Below are positions 35,292-43,878 of a stretch of 64,000 nucleotides of DNA, piece after piece (the first letter of the stretch is position 1; each line of letters starts with the position of its first letter). Origin of the DNA: Winogradskyella ursingii (GTDB taxonomy: Bacteria; Bacteroidota; Bacteroidia; Flavobacteriales; Flavobacteriaceae). Below the pieces are notes generated by a model. It searched no databases. It was not told the origin of the DNA and was given only the letters and a program-made list of their open reading frames with translations. Position numbers and translations under genes: made by a program. The stretch covers positions 558,001 to 622,000 of the forward strand of contig NZ_JABFDH010000001.1 of NCBI RefSeq assembly GCF_013403975.1, in the 5' to 3' direction.

Positions 35292-36299
35292 ATGCAAGAA
35301 AATAACGCTTTTATTTTAACGCTTGCTTATCCCGAAACAATTGTTTCGCATGCTAAGGAATGGTATTCTAAATTTTTAAGATTTGCGTTTATTGGTAATA
35401 AAAAATATGTCAGAGCAGGACATGCTGCTTTGGTGCTGATTGATAAATCCACTGGTGATTTAGAATATCACGATTTTGGTAGGTACATCACTCCAGCACC
35501 AAATGGAAGGGTGCGAGGGCGTGAAACCGATTTTGAACTGATCTTTCCTATAAAAGCCAATATCGAAAATGATAACATTACCAACCTCTATGAAATTCTG
35601 AAATTTTTAGCCACACATCCAAAATTGACTCATGGTGATGGGCACTTATATGCTTCGGTTTGCAATGCTGTTAATTATAACGAGGCCAGGGCTCATATCA
35701 CAAGAATGCAAAACAAAGGTTTTATTAGATACGCAGCCTTTATAAAAGAGGCCTGTAACTGCGCACGTTTTGTTACCGATGCTTTAATAGAAAGTACAAC
35801 TTCAGAAAAAATAAAAGTAAAACTTAAAAAATCGAAGCGATTTACGCCAAGCACTATAGGTAATGTTGTGAATGCAGATACCGAATCCAAAGTACATCTC
35901 GTTTCGGAAAAAGGGGAATTTAAAAAGTTTAATTCGACTGTGAATAAAGAAAACAGACGTTTGTTTTTGGACGTACTCAAAGATTATAATCCAAGTTTAA
36001 AAGGTACAATTAAGCCTCGTAACAATGCCATTAGAGCACAACATGCCCAATGGTTAGGTGGTATTGCCGCTGGAGCGTGGTTTGAAATTTATGATCTGGG
36101 AAGTGATACCGAATTCCGTTTTCGAAGAATTTCACCTTATGGAAATGTAGATTGTGATGGTATTTACAAAGTTGAAAACGAAAGTTTTGATATCAACTTA
36201 GAGTATAATTTTGTTCATTATTCTAATTGTCTTTTTTTTCATTTAGAGCAGAATTCGCAGGTTTTCCGGTTTGATTATTTAAAAGAGTTTAAATCATAG
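35292..36299 (+). CDS. DUF6695-like protein, possible circularly permuted NlpC/P60 hydrolase
   Basis: 335 aa, no signal peptide, cytoplasmic by sequence. I think it belongs to the Bacteroidetes DUF6695 type; no function is known. Two spots resemble the active site of permuted papain-fold enzymes (LRAT, YiiX types), where His comes before Cys: RAGHAALVLID with H44 then a second His in YHDFGR (H60), and EACNCARFVTDAL with C157 preceded by Asn. The C-terminal part (about 225-335) is a separate beta-rich region (AGAWFEIYDLGSDTEFRFRR). A TATTTTTG at 35252-35259 could be the promoter box. The hydrolase idea is inference; fold prediction would decide. Confidence 0.7.
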   Translation: MQENNAFILTLAYPETIVSHAKEWYSKFLRFAFIGNKKYVRAGHAALVLIDKSTGDLEYHDFGRYITPAPNGRVRGRETDFELIFPIKANIENDNITNLYEILKFLATHPKLTHGDGHLYASVCNAVNYNEARAHITRMQNKGFIRYAAFIKEACNCARFVTDALIESTTSEKIKVKLKKSKRFTPSTIGNVVNADTESKVHLVSEKGEFKKFNSTVNKENRRLFLDVLKDYNPSLKGTIKPRNNAIRAQHAQWLGGIAAGAWFEIYDLGSDTEFRFRRISPYGNVDCDGIYKVENESFDINLEYNFVHYSNCLFFHLEQNSQVFRFDYLKEFKS

Positions 36300-36337
36300 A
36301 GATGATTTTTCTAATCCTTTATGTTATTTCTATCGAG

Positions 36338-36353
36338 TGACGTTTGAGCGTCA
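36338..36353. repeat. Short hairpin in the gap after the DUF6695-like gene
   Basis: TGACG-TTTGAG-CGTCA with a following AAGAAATCCC; resembles intergenic repeat sequence found widely in Flavobacteria. The rest of the gap 36300-36477 is A/T-rich and shows no gene. Confidence 0.4.
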
Positions 36354-36477
36354 AGAAATCCCAAAACTTAAAAAAAAATATAACATTTGAAGACTATAAA
36401 CTGGGATTCCTCTTTTTTTTAAAATAACAAGATTTAAATAAGGGTGTAATCACCAGAAAAGAAGAAAATCAATCTAG

Positions 36478-36864
36478 TTAATTAAGCGCAAATGGAGCAC
36501 TCAGCTTAAAAGAAGGGATATAGACCTTAAATTTATTGGTCTTTGTAAAGTTCACCATATTGTAATGGCCTTTCATAGCGCCAAATGGTGACGTCAATAA
36601 ACAACCTGAATTGTAGGTGTGGGATTCGCCTGGTTTAAGAACAGGTTTTTTTCCGATAACACCTTCTCCTTCAACAATTTCTTCATTATTGAGTGCGTCG
36701 AGTATTTGCCAGTGTCGGGAATTTAATTGTACAGAATCCTTGCTTTGGTTTTCAATAGTTACTTTGTAGCCAAATGCAAAATGCACTTTATAATTTTTAT
36801 AAAATGTACCTTCAAAATTGGTTTCGACAGAAATTTTAATGCCGCTTGTTACTTGTTGTACCAT
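36478..36864 (-). CDS. apaG: ApaG (DUF525) domain protein
   Basis: 128 aa, a single fibronectin-III-like ApaG domain. Seen: VTSGIKISVETNFEG at the N terminus, VHFAFGYKVTIENQS, RHWQILDALN, GVIGKKPVLKPGESHTYNSG and the C-terminal GAMKGHYNMV. Molecular role is poorly defined; in enterobacteria it is linked to cobalt/magnesium phenotypes, and in eukaryotes the domain occurs in F-box proteins. Stands 60 bases after the PLP decarboxylase gene on the same strand, with a 17-base inverted repeat between them. Confidence 0.93.
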   Translation of the reverse strand: MVQQVTSGIKISVETNFEGTFYKNYKVHFAFGYKVTIENQSKDSVQLNSRHWQILDALNNEEIVEGEGVIGKKPVLKPGESHTYNSGCLLTSPFGAMKGHYNMVNFTKTNKFKVYIPSFKLSAPFALN

Positions 36865-36881
36865 TGGTTTTAAAATGTAAT

Positions 36882-36898
36882 TATGCTAAAATAGCATA
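36882..36898. promoter_or_regulatory. Inverted repeat upstream of apaG
   Basis: TATGCTA-AAA-TAGCATA, 7-bp perfect arms, 18 bases before the apaG start codon and 27 bases after the decarboxylase stop. No T run follows on the minus strand, so it looks more like an operator or RNA hairpin than a terminator. Confidence 0.35.
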
Positions 36899-36924
36899 TT
36901 TTTTGAATGAACGCTAGATTTACG

Positions 36925-38301
36925 CTAAGATACCGGAATTTTTAACATTTTTTCGGCAACATAGGTTTCAATTGTGTTGAAAAAAGATAAAATATCTTCT
37001 TTTTTAATCACTGAATTAATCGTGACCATGCGAACAAATTCTTGGTTGCCAAAAGTTCCGTAACCTACCATAAGTTTTGCATCTTTATATAAAGCAGTAC
37101 ATAATTCTCTCGCAGGAATGTCTTTATAATTAAAACATACGGAAATAGAATCCTCAAAACTATAGAGAGCGTAATCTTTATTATTTAATATGTAGTTTCG
37201 AGCGACATCGGCCATTTCGAATTGGTGGTTCACGATTTTTTCTAAACCTTTTGAACCCACAGATTTCCATAGTGTCCAAATTTTTAAGGCATCATTTCTT
37301 CTCCCACATTGCAACGATGTTTTGCCCAGATTAAAGTCATCTCCATCCGTCTGATACAGATAATCGGCTTCATTTGAAAATGAATGGTGCAGTTGTGCTT
37401 TATGTTTTGTGACAATGATTGAGCAGCTCAATGGTGTACCCAACATTTTGTGAGCATTTACGCTAAAAGAATCAGAATGCTCTAAACCATTAACTAGATG
37501 TTTGTACTTATTACTGAAAATTACTCCGCCACAATATGCGCCATCGACGTGTAACCATAAATTGTGTTTTCTGCAAATTTTGCTAATTGCATTAATATCG
37601 TCAAATACACCGAGAACAGTCGTTCCAGCAGTGGCATTTACGAAAAATGGAATAAAACCATTATTCAAATCTTCCTTAATTAATTCATCTAAATGTGAAG
37701 ATTGCATTTTCCCTTGTCCATTTGTTCTTACTAAACGCACTTGGTTTTTTCCAATTCCGCCAAAAGAGGCATTTTTTGCAATGGAATAGTGTGAAGATTT
37801 TGAGGTATAAAGTGTCATTGGTTTGGTAATACCTTCAGCTCTTATCACATCTTTTTTAGCATCACGTGCCATAATCATCGCCATAAAATTGCTCATGGAA
37901 CCACCTGGAGCAAAGGTGCCATCTGCATCTTTACCATAGCCGGAAAGTTCACAAAATTTATGTAAAACTTCTTTCTCAATACCAACTTGTGGTCCTGCCA
38001 CTTTATAGGTGTACATGCTGTTATTGAGCATTACAGCTAATAAATCACCTAGTGCAGCTTTTCCAATTCGGCCACCAAATAATTGATTAAAAAATGATGT
38101 TGACGCTGTTTTTGGTGTGTTTTTTATAATGGATTTTAAATTGCTCGTAAGCTCATCGTCAATTATACCTTCTTCATTTAAAGATAAATCTAATTTGTTG
38201 TAGAGTTCATGTGTCGGAATCGGTTGCGCTACAGGTTGAAGAGATTCTTCCTTAAATAGCACGTCACATAATTCTGAAAATATAGCAATGTCATTTTGCA
38301 T
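36925..38301 (-). CDS. Group II PLP-dependent decarboxylase
   Basis: 458 aa fold-type I enzyme of the glutamate/aspartate/aromatic-L-amino-acid decarboxylase family. Seen: GTFAPGGSMSNFMAM (PLP phosphate region, about 130), NATAGTTVLGVFDDI, WLHVDGAYCGG (Asp holding the pyridine N and the Ala above the ring), and the PLP lysine in SVNAHKMLGTPLS (about 295). QCGRRNDALKIWTLW is also a family block. Substrate cannot be fixed: glutamate, aspartate, diaminobutyrate and aromatic amino acids are all possible. No signal peptide. Confidence 0.9.
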   Translation of the reverse strand: MQNDIAIFSELCDVLFKEESLQPVAQPIPTHELYNKLDLSLNEEGIIDDELTSNLKSIIKNTPKTASTSFFNQLFGGRIGKAALGDLLAVMLNNSMYTYKVAGPQVGIEKEVLHKFCELSGYGKDADGTFAPGGSMSNFMAMIMARDAKKDVIRAEGITKPMTLYTSKSSHYSIAKNASFGGIGKNQVRLVRTNGQGKMQSSHLDELIKEDLNNGFIPFFVNATAGTTVLGVFDDINAISKICRKHNLWLHVDGAYCGGVIFSNKYKHLVNGLEHSDSFSVNAHKMLGTPLSCSIIVTKHKAQLHHSFSNEADYLYQTDGDDFNLGKTSLQCGRRNDALKIWTLWKSVGSKGLEKIVNHQFEMADVARNYILNNKDYALYSFEDSISVCFNYKDIPARELCTALYKDAKLMVGYGTFGNQEFVRMVTINSVIKKEDILSFFNTIETYVAEKMLKIPVS

Positions 38302-38360
38302 GAGTTGTAATTGTGTTATTAAAGTGGGTTTGGTCTTAAGAAGTAGGAAATACTTACAGA

Positions 38361-39608
38361 TTAGTTGGAAATATTAACTGAGGAAGCTTCTCCAAAACCA
38401 ATCAATCTATCGAAACGTGCTCCAAGATCCCGATAATAAACCAAAGCTTTGTAATTATTTTCTGTCTGCCAAAAATTTCCACTAATAGCTCCTTCGTCGA
38501 GAATGTTATCGGCATCAACAGCGATATATTTATAATTATAAAAACCTTGTTTCAATCGCATCCAACCTTCATATCTATTGGCCTCAGAATTATAAATCAT
38601 CTGTGTAATGTTCTCGATTGCGAAAGCATTAAAATTACCATAAATATGAATTTTCTTGTTTTCTACTTCATTAATATTAAGATAAAAATGAACCATGGTG
38701 TAATCAGCTTCAACATCCAGGTCAATTTGATCTACAGAAGTAATCTGAAAGTTTCCGTTGATATCTGGGTTATAAGTATAAGGTTGGTTTTTTCTAGATT
38801 GATCTGCAAATAAATAAGTGTGGTAAATATCTTTAAGGTCTATAGCCTGTATTGCCACGTTAGCTGCGCGTACATCTTTGGTTTCAAAAAAGAGGTATTC
38901 ATTTCCGGCCCAAAAGGCAGATTCGGTATCATAACGATAAATAAGTTGGTTGCCCAAGGTGTACTGCGGTTTTAAATCTGAAATAGTGGTGTTGAGATTA
39001 TTGTTTTTAATGATGTGGGTTTTTATTGTTTCCAGTGGATTGTTAAAATTGATACTATTGGTTGAAATCACTAGGTCTACAGACTGTTTTTCGTCAATAA
39101 ATTTTACGTCTCTTGAGCGCTTTACTTTGACTCCCACACTAACCAAATCTTCATAAATCATAAATTTTCTACTGAACATTAATTCATTATAACCGTCATA
39201 AATGGAAATCATGTAATTTCCGCTTTTGAGCAATGCTCTAGTTTGTTCGTTGGGTATAGTCAATTCATAATGCGAATAAATCTGATAAGTATTGAAAGAG
39301 TTTCGGTAATTAAATATTCTTTGATTGTCCAGGCCTTTTAAATATTCGGATTTTACTAAATTAGAAGGGGTCCAATCAAAATTAAAATGCTCTATGACAT
39401 AATAAAAATCTTCTTCATTGCCGTTCAATGCATCAAATTCCAACACAAGTGGTTCACCTAAATTTAAAATAGGTAATTGACCCCTTGTAGTATTACTTTT
39501 AAAGGTTATGGTTTTAATAAAGTCAGGTGGGCTCACTTCTACAGCTTGTGCAAAGAACAGCGCTGGGACAATTAATAATAAAGTGAGATAAAAAAAGGGT
39601 TTCCTCAT
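38361..39608 (-). CDS. DUF5103 protein, type IX secretion system Plug
   Basis: 415 aa from the ATG at 39608, which begins a good signal peptide (MRKPFFYLTLLLIVPALFFAQA); an upstream ATG at 39641 is in frame but would bury it. Beta-rich secreted body with FNFDWTPSNLVKSEYLKG, RKFMIYEDLVSVGVKVKRS and HFYLNINEVENKKIHIYGNF, split here, which match DUF5103. This family is now described as the Plug protein that closes the periplasmic side of the SprA translocon in the T9SS. Together with PorT at 23195-23911 it shows the organism has a T9SS. Identification is by recalled family pattern. Confidence 0.8.
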   Translation of the reverse strand: MRKPFFYLTLLLIVPALFFAQAVEVSPPDFIKTITFKSNTTRGQLPILNLGEPLVLEFDALNGNEEDFYYVIEHFNFDWTPSNLVKSEYLKGLDNQRIFNYRNSFNTYQIYSHYELTIPNEQTRALLKSGNYMISIYDGYNELMFSRKFMIYEDLVSVGVKVKRSRDVKFIDEKQSVDLVISTNSINFNNPLETIKTHIIKNNNLNTTISDLKPQYTLGNQLIYRYDTESAFWAGNEYLFFETKDVRAANVAIQAIDLKDIYHTYLFADQSRKNQPYTYNPDINGNFQITSVDQIDLDVEADYTMVHFYLNINEVENKKIHIYGNFNAFAIENITQMIYNSEANRYEGWMRLKQGFYNYKYIAVDADNILDEGAISGNFWQTENNYKALVYYRDLGARFDRLIGFGEASSVNISN

Positions 39609-39729
39609 TGTTAAAAATCTATAGTGCTTAAAGATAATCAAAATCTATGCCTTTAAAGAGCTCTCTTATTTATAATCACTATAAATAAAAAAGATGGGTT
39701 ATATTGAAAAATATTTAAGCATTAATTCG

Positions 39730-39737
39730 TAAATTTG
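39730..39737 (+). promoter_or_regulatory. -7 promoter box of the nqr operon
   Basis: TAAATTTG followed by C, 25 bases before the nqrA ATG. A TTG at 39704-39706 is 23 bases upstream, somewhat wider than the usual spacer. Confidence 0.55.
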
Positions 39738-39762
39738 CACGGATTTTTAGATAACAGAAGAT

Positions 39763-41115
39763 ATGTCAAAAGACATCAAAATTAAAAAGGGTTTAGACAT
39801 AAAGTTGGTCGGTGTGGCCGAAAAAACTACTGAAAATGCTATAATTAGCAATTTCTATTCTATTAGACCCGAAGATTTCCACAGTATCATTCCAAAATTA
39901 GTTGCAAAAGAAGGCTCCAAAGTAAAAGCTGGTGAAACCTTGTTTTATAATAAGGATAATGAGGAGATGAAGTTTGTTTCTCCAGTTTCTGGTGAGGTAA
40001 CAGAAGTGGTGCGTGGGCCGAGACGTCGAATCGATGCAATTAAAATCACTGCAGACAAAGAGCAAACTTTCGTAGACCACGGAAAGTTTGATACCAATGC
40101 AACTGCTGAAAAAATCAAGGCACATTTATTGGCTTCCGGTTGCTGGGCTTTTATCAAACAACGTCCTTATGATGTTGTAGCAAAAGCAGATAGCACACCT
40201 AGGGCCATTTTTATTTCTGGCTATGCAAGTGCACCTTTGGCAGCAGACTTAGATTATACTTTAGCAGGAAAAGAAGCTGAATTACAAGCTGCAGTTACAG
40301 CATTATCTAAATTGACTGAAGGTGGAGTTCATGTTTCCGTTGGAAAAAACTCAAGTTCACCTTTGTCAGGTTTAAGTAATGCTATAATACATCAAGTTTC
40401 AGGACCACATCCTTCAGGGAATGTTGGTACATTAATAAATAAAGTAGGCCCTGTAAATAAGGGAGAAACTGTTTGGACGGTAAGTGCACAGGATTTGGTG
40501 ATTATTGGAGAATTACTCATAACAGGTAAATTTAATGCCGAAAGAATTATTGCCCTAGCAGGTTCTTCAGTTAAAAAACCACGTTATTTTAAAACGAAAA
40601 TTGGTTCTGAGATTTCAACAATGATTTATGATAATGGTGTTGAAAAAGATGGAAACGATCGTTTTATTTCTGGAAACGTTTTAAGCGGAAAACAGGTTGG
40701 TGCAGATGGTCATTTAGATTATTACAGTAATGTGATTTCAGTGATTCCTGAAGGCGACGATTATGAATTCTTCGGTTGGAACAAACCGGTTTTCGATAAG
40801 GTGTCAACATCAAGAGCGTTAACGTTTTCTTGGATGAATCCGAATAAAAAATACGAATTGGATACTAATACAAACGGAGAGCATAGAGCATTTGTGCTAA
40901 CCGGAAATTATGAAGAAGTTTTTCCTCTAGATATCTATCCATTACAAATCCTAAAAGCTTGTATGTATCAAGATTTGGACGAAATGGAAGCTCTAGGAAT
41001 GTACGAAGTTGCACCAGAAGACTTTGCGTTAACTGAATTTATTTGTGTGTCTAAACAGCCGCATCAAAAAATCATTCGTGAGGGATTAGATTTAATGCTT
41101 AAAGAAATAGGATAA
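39763..41115 (+). CDS. nqrA: Na+-translocating NADH:quinone reductase subunit A
   Basis: 450 aa peripheral cytoplasmic subunit of the sodium-pumping NADH dehydrogenase. Opens with KIKKGLDIKLVG as in all NqrA, then VKAGETLFYNKDN and FVSPVSGEVTEVVRGPRR (barrel-sandwich), HQVSGPHPSGNVGTLINKVG in the middle and PLQILKACMYQDLDEMEALG near the C terminus. First gene of a complete nqrABCDEF operon; 66 bases, containing a degenerate intergenic repeat, separate it from nqrB. Confidence 0.97.
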   Translation: MSKDIKIKKGLDIKLVGVAEKTTENAIISNFYSIRPEDFHSIIPKLVAKEGSKVKAGETLFYNKDNEEMKFVSPVSGEVTEVVRGPRRRIDAIKITADKEQTFVDHGKFDTNATAEKIKAHLLASGCWAFIKQRPYDVVAKADSTPRAIFISGYASAPLAADLDYTLAGKEAELQAAVTALSKLTEGGVHVSVGKNSSSPLSGLSNAIIHQVSGPHPSGNVGTLINKVGPVNKGETVWTVSAQDLVIIGELLITGKFNAERIIALAGSSVKKPRYFKTKIGSEISTMIYDNGVEKDGNDRFISGNVLSGKQVGADGHLDYYSNVISVIPEGDDYEFFGWNKPVFDKVSTSRALTFSWMNPNKKYELDTNTNGEHRAFVLTGNYEEVFPLDIYPLQILKACMYQDLDEMEALGMYEVAPEDFALTEFICVSKQPHQKIIREGLDLMLKEIG

Positions 41116-41181
41116 TATTAGGCTATCCTGGATGTAGCGCTGTACTCAGTCGAAGTTTCTAGGGTCTAAACATATAATAAA

Positions 41182-42390
41182 ATGGGTTTAAAACAAAACT
41201 TACACAATCTTAAAGAAAAGTATAAAGGTAAAAAGATGGCACCTGCCTTCAATGCACTTCATACTTTTTTGTATTTGCCAAATGAAACGACCCATAATGG
41301 GACGCATATCAAGGCAGCAGACGATTTAAAGCGTACAATGAATACGGTAATCATGGCGTTGGTGCCGTGTTTAATCTTCGGTATGTTTAACGCAGGTTAC
41401 CAACATTATTTGGCTTTAGGTGAAATTCAACAAGCAGATGGGTTTTTGGGTGCTTCGTTTTGGACACTTGACAATTTTATAATTGGAGCTTGGACAGTCT
41501 TACCGTTAGTGGTAGTGTCTTATGGCGTTGGTTTGGCGGTAGAATTTTTATTCGCAGTCATTAAAGGTCATGAAGTGGAAGAAGGTTACTTGGTTACAGG
41601 TATGCTTGTGCCATTGATTGTTCCTGTTGATATTCCACTCTGGATGTTAGCAGTAGCTGTAATTTTTGGTGTAGTCATCGGAAAGGAAGTGTTTGGTGGT
41701 ACGGGAATGAACATCTTAAATCCTGCATTAACTATTAGAGCCTTTTTGTTTTTCGCTTATCCAACTTGGATGTCTGGAGATAAGGTTTGGGTTCATGGAG
41801 CGGTTGAACGCGCTGGTACGCCAGATGCGATCTCAGGTGAAACAATTTTAGGAGCTTATGCGCAAAATACATCACTTGCCGGTATCGATTATTGGGATAT
41901 GTTCTGGGGAATCATTCCTGGTTCCGTTGGCGAGACTTCAAAGTTCTTAATTATAATAGGAGCATTATTTTTAATATTTACCAAAGTAGGTAGCTGGAGA
42001 ATCATATTTAGTACATTAATTGGAGCATTAGTAATGGGCTTAATTTTCAACGGAGTTGTAGAAGCAGGTTGGATTGGTGACACGAGTAAATTCTACGGTC
42101 TAATGAGTGTACCGTTCTGGCAGCATCTAATAATTGGCAGTATTTTGTTTGGTGCAGTTTACATGGCAACAGACCCAGTAACAGCATCACAAACTAATAA
42201 AGGTAAATGGATTTATGGATTTTTGATTGGTTTCATTTCAATTATGATTCGTGTATTTAATCCAGCCTATCCAGAAGGAGTATTCTTAGCGATATTATTA
42301 ATGAATGTTTTTGCGCCAACAATTGACCACTATGTTATTCAAGGTAATGTTAAACGCAGAATGAAACGAGTAAAAGTTAAAGCAGCATAA
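41182..42390 (+). CDS. nqrB: Na+-translocating NADH:quinone reductase subunit B
   Basis: 402 aa inner-membrane subunit with about ten TM segments; carries a covalent FMN and the sodium channel core. Seen: the N-terminal APAFNALHTFLY, VVIGKEVFGGTGMNILNPAL, and SVPFWQHLIIGSILFGAVYM. The covalent FMN threonine should lie in a (S/T)GAT motif; here the region reads DAISGETILGA with T221, so Ala before the Thr is replaced by Glu220. The Thr is kept. apbE, whose product attaches this FMN, is 8 kb downstream. Two bases separate it from nqrC. Confidence 0.97.
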   Translation: MGLKQNLHNLKEKYKGKKMAPAFNALHTFLYLPNETTHNGTHIKAADDLKRTMNTVIMALVPCLIFGMFNAGYQHYLALGEIQQADGFLGASFWTLDNFIIGAWTVLPLVVVSYGVGLAVEFLFAVIKGHEVEEGYLVTGMLVPLIVPVDIPLWMLAVAVIFGVVIGKEVFGGTGMNILNPALTIRAFLFFAYPTWMSGDKVWVHGAVERAGTPDAISGETILGAYAQNTSLAGIDYWDMFWGIIPGSVGETSKFLIIIGALFLIFTKVGSWRIIFSTLIGALVMGLIFNGVVEAGWIGDTSKFYGLMSVPFWQHLIIGSILFGAVYMATDPVTASQTNKGKWIYGFLIGFISIMIRVFNPAYPEGVFLAILLMNVFAPTIDHYVIQGNVKRRMKRVKVKAA

Positions 42391-42392
42391 TT

Positions 42393-43142
42393 ATGGCAAT
42401 TAACACGGATAAAAATAGTTACACCGTCATTTTCTCAATCGTTATGGTTGTGGTTGTCGGTGCGATATTGGCAGGTTTGGCTTCAGGGTTAAAACCAATG
42501 GTAAAAGCCAATGAGCGTTTTGAAAAACAACAGAATATCCTTTATGCAATGGGTATCAATAATAATGAGGGAGCAAATGATGTGGAATTTATTCCAACTG
42601 AAGAAGTTGAGGCTGAATTTAAAAAATACATCAAACAGCAATATGTGTTTCAAGGTGGAGAATTGAAAGAAAACGATGAAGCTTACCTTATTGACATTAA
42701 AAAGGAAGAAACAAAAGCGAAGAATGACGACTACGAAAGACGCCTACCTATTTTTGTTGGCGAAATGGAAGATGGCCAAGAAGTTCATATCGTGCCTGTA
42801 AGAGGTAAAGGACTCTGGGATGCAATTTGGGGCTTCGTAGCTTTAGATAAAAGTATGACTATTCAAGGTGTGTATTTTGACCATAAAGGGGAAACACCAG
42901 GTCTTGGTGCAGAAATCAAGCAACGTTATTTTATGGATGACTTTACAGGAGAAGAGTTTTTAGATGGAGAAGTGTTTAAAGGTATTTCTGTAGCAAAAGG
43001 GAATAACGATCCTAAAAATTTAATAAAAGACGATCAAGAAGTTGATGCTTTAGCAGGCGCTACAATTACGGGTGATGGGCTTGCGGTAATGTTGAGTAAA
43101 GACATTAAAATGTATATGCCTTATTTCAAGACCTTAAACTAA
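42393..43142 (+). CDS. nqrC: Na+-translocating NADH:quinone reductase subunit C
   Basis: 249 aa with one N-terminal TM (about 8-30) and a periplasmic FMN domain. Seen: GKGLWDAIWGFVALD, GETPGLGAEI and the flavinylation region DALAGATITGDG, where T224 carries the FMN; the usual Ser/Thr three before it is Ala221. Length matches the family. The FMN is attached in the periplasm by ApbE. Eight bases before nqrD. Confidence 0.97.
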   Translation: MAINTDKNSYTVIFSIVMVVVVGAILAGLASGLKPMVKANERFEKQQNILYAMGINNNEGANDVEFIPTEEVEAEFKKYIKQQYVFQGGELKENDEAYLIDIKKEETKAKNDDYERRLPIFVGEMEDGQEVHIVPVRGKGLWDAIWGFVALDKSMTIQGVYFDHKGETPGLGAEIKQRYFMDDFTGEEFLDGEVFKGISVAKGNNDPKNLIKDDQEVDALAGATITGDGLAVMLSKDIKMYMPYFKTLN

Positions 43143-43150
43143 TTATTTAT

Positions 43151-43795
43151 ATGGGACTTTTATCAAAAAAAGATAGCAAATTAATCATGGATCCCTTAGC
43201 GGATAATAATCCTATTACCATACAGGTATTGGGAATATGTTCAGCTTTGGCAATTACGGCTCAGTTAAAACCGTCAATTGTAATGGCAATTTCTGTGATG
43301 TTTGTAATGGGAGTAGGTAACGTGGTAATTTCTTTAATGAGAAATATAATACCATCAAAAATTAGAATTATCGTTCAGCTTGTTGTTGTAGCAACACTAG
43401 TGATTATAGTTGACCAAGTGTTAAAAGCTTTTGCGTATAGTTTAAGTAAGGAGCTTTCGGTATTTATTGGGTTGATTATAACCAACTGTATCATTATGGG
43501 ACGTTTTGAAGCCTTTGCTTTAGGAAACGGAGTATGGAGGTCATTCCTTGATGGTATAGGTAATGCATTGGGTTATGGAGTAATCTTAATTATTGTTGGA
43601 TTCTTTAGAGAGCTTTTAGGCTCAGGAACCTTATTCGGATTTAAAGTATTAGGTGACCCAGTTGAAAAAACTGGATTATACGCCATAGGTTATGAAAACA
43701 ATGGTTTTATGGTATTACCACCAATGGCATTGATAGTTGTAGGTATTATCATTTGGGTACAACGTAGTAGAAACAAGGATTTAATCGAGGACTAA
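43151..43795 (+). CDS. nqrD: Na+-translocating NADH:quinone reductase subunit D
   Basis: 214 aa, six TM segments, homologous to RnfE. Seen: DNNPITIQVLGICSALAIT, VPSKIRI-like IPSKIRIIVQLVVVATLVI and the second half-repeat VFIGLIITNCIIMGRFEAFA with the Cys that binds the membrane 2Fe-2S cluster shared with NqrE. Followed by an 83-base gap filled with an inverted heptamer repeat before nqrE, the largest interruption in the operon. Confidence 0.97.
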   Translation: MGLLSKKDSKLIMDPLADNNPITIQVLGICSALAITAQLKPSIVMAISVMFVMGVGNVVISLMRNIIPSKIRIIVQLVVVATLVIIVDQVLKAFAYSLSKELSVFIGLIITNCIIMGRFEAFALGNGVWRSFLDGIGNALGYGVILIIVGFFRELLGSGTLFGFKVLGDPVEKTGLYAIGYENNGFMVLPPMALIVVGIIIWVQRSRNKDLIED

Positions 43796-43805
43796 AAATA
43801 GTAAG

Positions 43806-43871
43806 CAGTAAACAGTGTTCAGTAGGCAGTAAGCCATTGACTGAAAACTGCCAACTGCAAACTGAAGACTT
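43806..43871. repeat. Inverted heptamer array between nqrD and nqrE
   Basis: Left arm: CAGT repeated every 7 bases at 43806, 43813, 43820 and 43827. Right arm: its complement ACTG every 7 bases at 43840, 43847, 43854 and 43861, with a degenerate ACTT at 43868. A short AAGCCATTG-type centre separates them. In the nqr mRNA the arms can pair, with four matched bases in each seven. Confidence 0.85.
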
Positions 43872-43878
43872 ATAAAAA

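Noticed and set aside
43801..43873. The CAGT/ACTG array read as a small CRISPR-like array
   Set aside because: Units are only 7 bases, there are no spacers and no cas genes.
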